Shown in pieces: positions 43,970-50,421 of a DNA stretch of 64,000 nt. Where the stretch lies: the NCBI RefSeq assembly GCF_900188175.1, contig NZ_FZOQ01000002.1, positions 124,001-188,000 on the forward strand, in the 5' to 3' direction. Under the pieces are notes generated by a model that worked only from the letters and a program-made list of their open reading frames with translations, was not told the origin of the DNA and ran no database searches. Within the stretch, counting starts at the first letter, position 1. Each line of letters begins with the position of its first letter. Source of the DNA: Pontibacter ummariensis. Lineage in GTDB: Bacteria > Bacteroidota > Bacteroidia > Cytophagales > Hymenobacteraceae. The position numbers were made by a program, and so were the translations under genes.

Positions 43970-44905
43970 ATGAAGCTTAACTATATAATTCCTCTTTTCC
44001 TGTTGCTACTCTTTCTTGCTGCCTGTGAAAAGGACCTCTCCATAGACCTGCCGACAGGGAAAGAACAGTTGGTGGTGGAGGGGCATATTGAACAAGGGGC
44101 TCCGCCCATTGTCGTACTGACACGCTCAGTACCTGTTTTCTCAGAGATCTCACAGGAAGCCTTGCAGGAGGCTTTTGTACATGGGGCACAGGTAAGGGTT
44201 TCTATCGCAGGGGAAAGCTACACCTTAGAAGAAAGACCTGTTAGCTCGTTGCCAGCCGAACAAAGACAGTTGGCAGCGCTGCAGTTTGGTATACCCTTGG
44301 AAATATTGAACGGCTGTTGTGGCTTTACTTTCTATGTATACACCACGGATAAACTCCTGGGAGAAACGGGTGGCAGCTACCAACTCTATATCAATCACGA
44401 AGAGCACCAGTTGAGCGCCACTACCACTATTCCGCAACTCAATCCCATTGATTCGCTCTGGACTATGCCGCACCCTGATCCTGCGCAAGATAGCCTTGTA
44501 TCGCTTTGGTATCGCTATACTGACCCGGACACCCTGGGCAACAGCATCCGTTACTTTACAAAACGAAACAGTGAGCCCTTTTACCCAGGTCTCTTTTCCT
44601 CTGTTTTTAATGATGAGCTGGTCAACGGAGGGACAGTCCGGTTTCCCTTAGACAGAGGGGAACCGAAAGGCCAGGAGGAAATAGACGAGGAGCTGTACAG
44701 TTATTTTGGCAAAAGCGACACCGTAACCGTACGCTGGGCTGCCATCGACCTTCCCCACTTCCGCTTCTGGAGTAGCATTGAGAATGAGCAGAACAGCAAT
44801 GGCAGCCCTATCAGCTCCCCCAATATCACACAGTCCAATATCAAGGGGGGCTTAGGCATCTGGGGGGGCTATGGTGTGACGTACCACCAAATTGTCATTG
44901 AATGA
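43970..44905 (+). CDS. DUF4249 lipoprotein, partner of the TonB receptor
   Basis: This 311-residue lipoprotein has the signal LNYIIPLFLLLLFLAAC (Cys19) followed by EKDLSIDLP. The DUF4249 pattern includes QLVVEGHIEQGAPPIVVLTRSVPVFS near the start and, later, GEPKGQEEIDEELYSYF. Such proteins are encoded directly after TonB-dependent receptors in Bacteroidota and are thought to be surface- or periplasm-exposed partners. The gap to the receptor is 1 nt, so the pair is translationally coupled. Two adjacent cysteines (GCCGF, near residue 116) are notable. No enzyme motif was seen. Confidence 0.87.
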   Translation: MKLNYIIPLFLLLLFLAACEKDLSIDLPTGKEQLVVEGHIEQGAPPIVVLTRSVPVFSEISQEALQEAFVHGAQVRVSIAGESYTLEERPVSSLPAEQRQLAALQFGIPLEILNGCCGFTFYVYTTDKLLGETGGSYQLYINHEEHQLSATTTIPQLNPIDSLWTMPHPDPAQDSLVSLWYRYTDPDTLGNSIRYFTKRNSEPFYPGLFSSVFNDELVNGGTVRFPLDRGEPKGQEEIDEELYSYFGKSDTVTVRWAAIDLPHFRFWSSIENEQNSNGSPISSPNITQSNIKGGLGIWGGYGVTYHQIVIE

Positions 44906-44975
44906 CCGATTGGATGAACCCATAGCCCCTTATCCATTGCGTAGGTTGTACCCGACTCTCTTATGCAACCGGATG

Positions 44976-45560
44976 CTACTTCCCCAGTAGCCGGGCTACA
45001 TACTTCCCGATGATATCGAACTCCAGGTTTACGGAATCACCAGGCTTCACCTGCTGCAGGTTTGTGTGCTCGTAGGTGTAAGGGATAATGGCCACAGAGA
45101 AACTGTCTTCTTTGGAGTTAAAAACGGTTAAGCTGATGCCGTTGACACAAATAGACCCTTTCTCTACCGTTACGTTGCCCTTGCTGGCATCGTAGCGGAA
45201 AGAGAAAACCCAACTTCCGTGTTCGTCCACGACGGACGTACATACGGCTGTCTGATCTACGTGCCCCTGCACGACGTGCCCATCAAACCGGCCGTTGGCC
45301 AGCATGCAACGCTCCAGGTTCACCAGGTCCCCTTCCTTCAGCTCATTCAGGTTCGTTTTCTTTAAGGTTTCATCAATGGCTGTTACCGTGTACTCGGCCC
45401 CTTTAGTCCCCACGACCGTCAGGCACACGCCATTATGCGCCACGCTCTGGTCTATCTTGAGTTCATTTGTAAAGGGCGAGGTAAGGGTAAAATGCTTGTT
45501 GGTGTTCTCCTCATGTATGGCTGTTACCCGGCCAAGGCCCTCTATAATTCCTGTAAACAT
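44976..45560 (-). CDS. ribE: Riboflavin synthase subunit alpha
   Basis: This 194-residue cytoplasmic enzyme dismutates two 6,7-dimethyl-8-ribityllumazines to riboflavin. The two lumazine-binding repeats are clear. Repeat 1 opens MFTGIIEGLGRV and contains SVAHNGVCLTVV with the active-site Cys. Repeat 2 has the GHVVQGHVD start and the SICVNGISLTVF match. The length is about normal, slightly below the 213 of E. coli RibC. The start ATG at 45558-45560 gives the family's N-terminus. No FMN riboswitch was recognised upstream. A palindrome and a promoter box lie there instead. It is divergent from pcm. Confidence 0.95.
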   Translation of the reverse strand: MFTGIIEGLGRVTAIHEENTNKHFTLTSPFTNELKIDQSVAHNGVCLTVVGTKGAEYTVTAIDETLKKTNLNELKEGDLVNLERCMLANGRFDGHVVQGHVDQTAVCTSVVDEHGSWVFSFRYDASKGNVTVEKGSICVNGISLTVFNSKEDSFSVAIIPYTYEHTNLQQVKPGDSVNLEFDIIGKYVARLLGK

Positions 45561-45603
45561 CTGTCTTTAGCTTTGTTTAGGCGATCTTATTAACCCTATT
45601 AAC

Positions 45604-45640
45604 CTTTCTTTGTTCAAAGAAAGTCTCTAAACCAAAGGTA
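45604..45640 (-). promoter_or_regulatory. Promoter box and 20-bp palindromic site upstream of ribE
   Basis: On the minus strand TACCTTTG (45640-45633), a perfect TAnnTTTG box, is followed by CTTTCTTTG-TT-CAAAGAAAG (45604-45623), two perfect 9-bp arms with a 2-nt centre. This site would lie at the very 5' end of the ribE message. A protein operator or a stable 5' hairpin are both possible. Confidence 0.4.
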
Positions 45641-45789
45641 ACAGGATTAGCTGGTTAAAGCGCCGTAACTAAAATTCAGGATTTAAAATAAATAGAAGCA
45701 GGGTATTTATAAGTTGGGTTGCTTATTTTCGCAAACAAGCGAAACGCCGTATAGATAAGGAAAGAAGTAAAACCTTTATAGAAGCATAA

Positions 45790-46449
45790 ATGCAGACAGA
45801 CTCGTACAGACACAAAGGCATGCGCCGGGCTTTAGTAAACACTCTCCGTGAAAAGGGTATTCGGGATGAACGGGTACTTGCTGCCATAGAAACTGTACCA
45901 CGCCATTATTTCTTTGAGAAGGCTTTTCTAGAGCAGGCCTACCAGGACAAAGCTTTCCCCATCGGTGAAGGGCAGACCATCTCGCAGCCCTATACAGTAG
46001 CTTACCAAACGGAACTACTTCGTTTAAAACCAACGGATAAAGTACTGGAGATAGGAACCGGATCGGGTTACCAGTGTACCGTACTGCTACAGATCACCCC
46101 GCACGTGTATACCATCGAGTATAACCGAGCTCTCTACGAGAAGGCTCTCTTGTTCTTCCATAAGTATGGCTTAAAGCCCCATACTTTCCATGGAGACGGC
46201 TCAGAAGGACTGCCTGCCTACGCGCCCTACGATAAAATTATTGTGACCGCTGGTGCTCCGGGCGTTCCCAAAAGCTTGGTGCGGCAGTTAAGCATTGGTG
46301 GTTGCCTGGTAATTCCGGTTGGTAACGAGAAGAGCCAGAAGATGATGCGCATTACCCGCGTGGAGGAAAACGAATTTACGAAAGAGGAGTTTTCTAATTT
46401 CAAGTTCGTGCCCCTGTTGGGGAAATCGGGCTGGGACGCGGAAATGTAG
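45790..46449 (+). CDS. pcm: Protein-L-isoaspartate O-methyltransferase
   Basis: This 219-residue SAM-dependent repair enzyme methylates isoaspartyl residues of aged proteins. Family landmarks are present: RRALVNTLREKGIRDERVLAAIETVPRHYF at the N-terminus, GQTISQPYTVAYQTELL, motif I VLEIGTGSGYQ (near 85), DKIIVTAGAPGVPKSLVRQL and GGCLVIPVG. The length is near the 208 of E. coli Pcm. The ATG at 45790 has no rival. It is divergent from ribE, and the thioesterase gene follows after 61 nt with its own promoter box. Confidence 0.95.
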   Translation: MQTDSYRHKGMRRALVNTLREKGIRDERVLAAIETVPRHYFFEKAFLEQAYQDKAFPIGEGQTISQPYTVAYQTELLRLKPTDKVLEIGTGSGYQCTVLLQITPHVYTIEYNRALYEKALLFFHKYGLKPHTFHGDGSEGLPAYAPYDKIIVTAGAPGVPKSLVRQLSIGGCLVIPVGNEKSQKMMRITRVEENEFTKEEFSNFKFVPLLGKSGWDAEM

Positions 46450-46480
46450 GCCGCCGGCTGCTTTTCTTGTGCTTTAAGCG

Positions 46481-46488
46481 TATCTTTG
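46481..46488 (+). promoter_or_regulatory. Candidate -7 box (TATCTTTG) for the thioesterase gene
   Basis: A perfect TAnnTTTG lies 22 nt upstream of the ATG at 46511; the -33 side is weak. The leader would be about 15 nt. Confidence 0.35.
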
Positions 46489-46510
46489 CGCCATCATCAT
46501 TGCTAACACA

Positions 46511-47050
46511 ATGCGTAAACAAAAAAAGGTACAAGACTCTTACGTCATCATGACGGAACTGGTGTTACCAAACGACACCAACACCCTGCACAATTTAATG
46601 GGCGGCCGCATGATGCACTGGATGGATATTGTCTCTGCCATCGCGGCGCAAAAGCACTCGAACCGGATCGTGGTAACGGCTTCTGTTGATAATGTCTCCT
46701 TCTCTGAAAGTATAAAACTTGGGAACGTGGTAACCCTGGAAGCAAAGGTTACCCGTGCGTTCAACTCCTCCATGGAGGTCCATATCGTGGTATACTCCGA
46801 GGACATCCCAAGCGGCAAGAAAGTAAAATCAAACCAGGCCTTCTTCACTTTTGTGGCGGTAGACCAACTGGGTAACCCCATCGACGTACCGGAAGCGGTA
46901 CCGGAAACAGAGGAAGAAATAAAGCTTTACGAGGGAGCATTGCGCCGTCGGCAACTACGCCTGGTATTAGCGGGCCGCATGAAGCCAAGCGAGGCGAACG
47001 AGTTACGATCTATTTTTGACATAAAGGAAGGCGCTCAGGGAGCAGAGTAA
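46511..47050 (+). CDS. Acyl-CoA thioesterase (hotdog fold)
   Basis: This 179-residue protein matches the YciA/BFIT-like acyl-CoA hydrolase family. The hotdog core is marked by NTLHNLMGGRMMHWMDIVSAIAAQKHS, where the Asp and the surrounding helix form the catalytic region. VTASVDNVSFSESIKLGNVVTLEAKV and the long tail (EIKLYEGALRRRQLRL) follow. It hydrolyses medium to long acyl-CoA to the free acid in the cytoplasm. The substrate range is not readable by eye. It is followed 7 nt later by an unknown protein gene, probably in one transcript. Confidence 0.9.
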   Translation: MRKQKKVQDSYVIMTELVLPNDTNTLHNLMGGRMMHWMDIVSAIAAQKHSNRIVVTASVDNVSFSESIKLGNVVTLEAKVTRAFNSSMEVHIVVYSEDIPSGKKVKSNQAFFTFVAVDQLGNPIDVPEAVPETEEEIKLYEGALRRRQLRLVLAGRMKPSEANELRSIFDIKEGAQGAE

Positions 47051-47057
47051 GCACATC

Positions 47058-47717
47058 ATGGCAGGACTACAGGCAGAGGAAATGAACAACGAGTTCCTGA
47101 AGAACTTTATGCCGGAAACACTTTATTGGGTGGATGGCGACCTGCCTGTGCCGCAACAAGAACCTGCGCCCGCTCCTCTATTAAAGTCGGAAGCGGAGCC
47201 AGCTGCCGCTCTCCTCCCACCTGCAACGGTTACACCGGCTGAAAGGCAGCAAACAGAGCCGGAAGCAAAGAAAGCAACGCCGGCGATACCGAAGGTTCCT
47301 AAAGCGCCTGTTCCGGTCGCTTCCCCTGCCAAGTACAAGGTGCAAGGCGAAAACGGGAAAGGCGTAATTGTACTCGTTACTGTTTCAGAAGAAGAGTTCC
47401 TGAAGTTGCCGCAGCTGGGCTTCCTGCAGAAGATTCTTTTTGCTATCGGACTTCAGACGACAGATGTCGCTTACGTGAACAACATATCCGGAGCAATAGC
47501 CCAATTCGAAGAGTTACAACAGGTGGCCACTACAAATTACATTATCAGTTTTGCCAGCCGCCTGCACACCGACTTACCGCATGAGAAATTCACGCTCTAT
47601 CAACCTGTAGAGGTGGGCAACGTTCCGGTAGTGTTTTCACAGGCTTTGTCTATGTTAGAGCATGACGTGGAGCATAAAAAAATGCTGTGGGGCGCTTTGC
47701 AAAAAGTGTTTCTATAG
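47058..47717 (+). CDS. Uncharacterised protein with HolD (psi)-like C-terminal pattern
   Basis: This 219-residue cytoplasmic protein has a short N-terminal segment (NNEFLKNFMPETLYWVDGD), a Pro/Ala/Lys-rich linker (about 35-95) and a compact C-terminal domain (about 95-219). The C-terminal domain runs in the order strand VIVLVTVSEEEF, helix LGFLQKILFAIGL, strand DVAYVNN, strand IISFA, then VPVVFSQALSML followed by DVEHKKMLWGALQKVF. The same order, with a basic-residue-then-LWQ-type helix at the end, is how I recall DNA polymerase III psi (HolD). No named family was recognised with certainty. It is likely co-transcribed with the thioesterase gene and ends at a bidirectional terminator. Confidence 0.6.
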   Translation: MAGLQAEEMNNEFLKNFMPETLYWVDGDLPVPQQEPAPAPLLKSEAEPAAALLPPATVTPAERQQTEPEAKKATPAIPKVPKAPVPVASPAKYKVQGENGKGVIVLVTVSEEEFLKLPQLGFLQKILFAIGLQTTDVAYVNNISGAIAQFEELQQVATTNYIISFASRLHTDLPHEKFTLYQPVEVGNVPVVFSQALSMLEHDVEHKKMLWGALQKVFL

Positions 47718-47742
47718 GTAACAGAAAAAAATAGCATCTTAA

Positions 47743-47779
47743 AAAAAAGGTAGAAGCGTTTTCCTCTTCTACCTTTTTT
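47743..47779. terminator. Bidirectional terminator after the HolD-like gene
   Basis: The arms at 47743-47756 and 47766-47779 form a 14-bp perfect stem with a 9-nt loop and A/T-rich ends that act in both directions. It separates this gene from the convergent tlpA-like gene. Confidence 0.9.
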
Positions 47780-47823
47780 GCTTTATAGACAACCTGTTGT
47801 CTCTCTTCTGTGCTTTGGCTTAT

Positions 47824-48936
47824 TTATTTCAGTAGCGTTGCCAGCTTTTCTTCCAAATCATCTCCCCGCAGTCCCTTCGCAATTATCTTACCTTCCGGAT
47901 CGATCAATACTGTTTGAGGGATTGCTGTCACATTATACAGTTGCGCAGCACTGCTCTCCCAACCTTTCAGGTCAGACACATGTGGCCAGGATAACTGGTC
48001 TTTCTCAATAGCAGCCAGCCATTTGTCTTTCGACTGGTCCAGCGACACACCGAAGATCTCGAAGCCTTTGTCTTTGTATTGGTTGTACATGGCTACCACG
48101 TTCGGGTTCTCCTTACGGCATGGCCCGCACCAGCTGGCCCAAAAGTCAACCAACACGTACTTCCCGCGCAAAGATGACAGTGACTTGGAGCCCCCATCCG
48201 GGGTAGGCAGGGTGATATCCGGCGCTACCTGCCCGACAGCTGTGCTGCGGTAAGGCTTTAGCCGCTCCACCAACATCGCCGTGTACTTCGAGTTTGGGAT
48301 GTTCTTGCTGAAAAGCGTGGCCATGCTGTCTGCAAAGGCAAAGTCATTCAGCGGGTCTATCAAGGTGGCCGTACCAAAGGCCGATACTACAGAACTAGGG
48401 TGCTTCGCCAGCAAATCCCTCACCCCTCTCTGCAACACCAGGTACTCCTGCCGTATAGCCTCCGCCTCCTCTGTGTTACCCTTGGATACAGCTTCCTGAA
48501 AGCGCTGTTCCAACGCCATCTGCTTCTGGCGCGACTCATTCACGAGTTTGTTCAGGTCCAGGAACAACTGTGTCTCCGCAGAGCCCTCTACTTTGGCCGT
48601 TCCGTTGATGTCACTGGCATCAGCTTCCACCATGATTTTTCCGGTGTCCAGTACGAGCATCAGCCCGTTCTGCTGGTCCATGGTAAGCCGGTACAGCGAA
48701 GGCTCTTCCACGACTCCCTCAAATCTAAAGGTGCCGTCCTTGCCAATTTCTGCCGTATCGCGCGGAACAAACTGCTGCTCTCCTAACTCGTACAGATAGA
48801 CCTGCCCGGTCGTGGCGTTGTTTAGCTTACCCTGTACCACATACTGATCGTCCTCATTGGAGGCTGTTTGGTTTCCCTGGCAGCTACTAAAAGCAATACC
48901 AGCAGAGGCTATAATAAAGAAGTTCCTTAGTTTCAT
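47824..48936 (-). CDS. TlpA-like thioredoxin-fold lipoprotein with DUF4369 domain
   Basis: This 370-residue lipoprotein (signal MKLRNFFIIASAGIAFSSC, Cys19) has an N-terminal DUF4369-type domain (about 30-130, YVVQGKLNNATTGQVYLYELG and FRFEGVVEEPSLYRL). A helical linker (about 135-210) leads to a C-terminal AhpC/TSA-TlpA thioredoxin domain (about 235-370) with active site FWASWCGPCRKENP and the cis-Pro region TAIPQTVL. It is a periplasm-facing thiol-disulfide oxidoreductase; such proteins are numerous in Bacteroidota. The redox partner is unknown. It is the last gene of the alaS-gatB-tlpA run, 12 nt after gatB. Confidence 0.92.
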   Translation of the reverse strand: MKLRNFFIIASAGIAFSSCQGNQTASNEDDQYVVQGKLNNATTGQVYLYELGEQQFVPRDTAEIGKDGTFRFEGVVEEPSLYRLTMDQQNGLMLVLDTGKIMVEADASDINGTAKVEGSAETQLFLDLNKLVNESRQKQMALEQRFQEAVSKGNTEEAEAIRQEYLVLQRGVRDLLAKHPSSVVSAFGTATLIDPLNDFAFADSMATLFSKNIPNSKYTAMLVERLKPYRSTAVGQVAPDITLPTPDGGSKSLSSLRGKYVLVDFWASWCGPCRKENPNVVAMYNQYKDKGFEIFGVSLDQSKDKWLAAIEKDQLSWPHVSDLKGWESSAAQLYNVTAIPQTVLIDPEGKIIAKGLRGDDLEEKLATLLK

Positions 48937-48948
48937 ATTGATCCTTGA

Positions 48949-50406
48949 TTAAGCATTCAAACTTTCGCGGAGCAGCTTATTGGCTACTTTCGGGTCTGCC
49001 TTGCCTTTGGTCTTTTTCATGATCTCTCCCATAAACATGCCAATCAGCGCCTGCTTGCCTGCTTTATACTCCGCCACCTTCGCAGGGTTATCGGAAAGCA
49101 CACCCTGAATGATGTCGGTTAACTCATCGGCATTCGATTCCTGCAACAGATTTTGCTCCTCAGCTACCTGTTGTGCCGTTGTCTTCGGGTGCTCCAGCAT
49201 GTACGGGAAAATTTTCTTGGATGCGACCGAGTGGCTCACCTTGTTCTCGTCTACCAACGCAATGATCTGTGCAATTTGCACTGGTGCCAACGGGAAATCG
49301 TGCATGTGCAATTGCAGTTCATTCAAGTACGACTTCACAGCGCCCATCATCCAGTTAGATGCAGCCTTGTAGTTGGTCGTGTGCTTACAGAGCTCCTCAA
49401 AGTAAAGGGCAATCTCTTTTGCATCGGTCAATACGGCTGCATCATACTCTGGCAGGCCATACTCTTCTACAAAGCGCTTGTACAGTTCCTGTGGCAGGCT
49501 TGGCATATTCGCTTTAATTCCTTCCAGCCACTCGTGCTCGATGATCAATGGTGGCAGGTCCGGCTCCGGGAAGTAGCGGTAATCGTTCAACGTCTCTTTC
49601 GAGCGCTGTGAGGTTGTAGTACCGGTGTTGGCATCAAAGCCCCGTGTTTCGCCCTCTACTTTTCCGCCATTCTCCAGTACCATGATCTGACGCTCGATCT
49701 CGTGCTCAATGGCCCGCTGCACGTTACGGAAGGAGTTCATGTTCTTCACCTCTACTTTGGTTCCGTAGAGGGGAGCGCCTTTCAACATCACCGACACGTT
49801 GGCATCGCAACGCAGGGAGCCTTCCTCCATGTTGCCGTCACAGATCTCCAGGTAACGCACCAAGCGGCGAATTTCCGTCAGGTAATTATAAGCCTCTACC
49901 GAGTCTCGAATGTCGGGCTCCGACACGATCTCGATCAAAGGCACCCCTGCCCGGTTCAGGTCCACCAAGGTCTCTACCTCACCGGGTAAGTGCATGGACT
50001 TACCGGCGTCTTCCTCCATGTGAATACGGGTTATGCCAATACGCTTGTCATTCCCCTCCGTATCCTTTACCATCAAGTGGCCATTGGTGCACACAGGGGT
50101 TTTATCCTGTGTGATCTGGTAGCCCTTCGGAAGGTCGGGGTAAAAGTAATTCTTACGGGCATACACGTTATAGCGTGTGATATCGGAATGCGTCGCAATG
50201 CCCATCTTAACAGCCATTTCTACCACTTTCTTGTTGACGCGTGGTAGTGTGCCGGGGTGCGCCAGGGTAATGACGCTCAGGTTTGTGTTTGGCAGCATGC
50301 CATATTCTGTTGAGTCCGAAGAATAGGCCTTGCTTTCTGTCAGAAGCTGCGCATGAACTTCTAAGCCAATGACAGCTTGATATTTATCTCTAATCGCTTT
50401 GTCCAT
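48949..50406 (-). CDS. gatB: Aspartyl/glutamyl-tRNA amidotransferase subunit B
   Basis: This 485-residue GatB is the kinase-like subunit of GatCAB, which converts Glu-tRNA(Gln) and Asp-tRNA(Asn) to the amidated forms. The cradle domain (about 8-300) has VIGLEVHAQLLTESKAYSS and RIGITRIHMEEDAGKSMH, followed by DLNRAGVPLIEIVSEPD and LRCDANVSV. The C-terminal helical and YqeY-like tail domains (about 305-485) end with FMGEIMKKTKGKADPKVANKLL. The length is normal. It lies between alaS (15 nt upstream) and the tlpA-like gene (12 nt downstream). The gatA and gatC genes are not in the window. Its presence implies indirect aminoacylation for Gln or Asn. Confidence 0.97.
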   Translation of the reverse strand: MDKAIRDKYQAVIGLEVHAQLLTESKAYSSDSTEYGMLPNTNLSVITLAHPGTLPRVNKKVVEMAVKMGIATHSDITRYNVYARKNYFYPDLPKGYQITQDKTPVCTNGHLMVKDTEGNDKRIGITRIHMEEDAGKSMHLPGEVETLVDLNRAGVPLIEIVSEPDIRDSVEAYNYLTEIRRLVRYLEICDGNMEEGSLRCDANVSVMLKGAPLYGTKVEVKNMNSFRNVQRAIEHEIERQIMVLENGGKVEGETRGFDANTGTTTSQRSKETLNDYRYFPEPDLPPLIIEHEWLEGIKANMPSLPQELYKRFVEEYGLPEYDAAVLTDAKEIALYFEELCKHTTNYKAASNWMMGAVKSYLNELQLHMHDFPLAPVQIAQIIALVDENKVSHSVASKKIFPYMLEHPKTTAQQVAEEQNLLQESNADELTDIIQGVLSDNPAKVAEYKAGKQALIGMFMGEIMKKTKGKADPKVANKLLRESLNA

Positions 50407-50421
50407 CTGTTTAACTACAGA

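Noticed and set aside
45561-45789. FMN riboswitch upstream of ribE
   Set aside because: None of the conserved RFN-element blocks was recognised; only a promoter box and a short palindrome are present.
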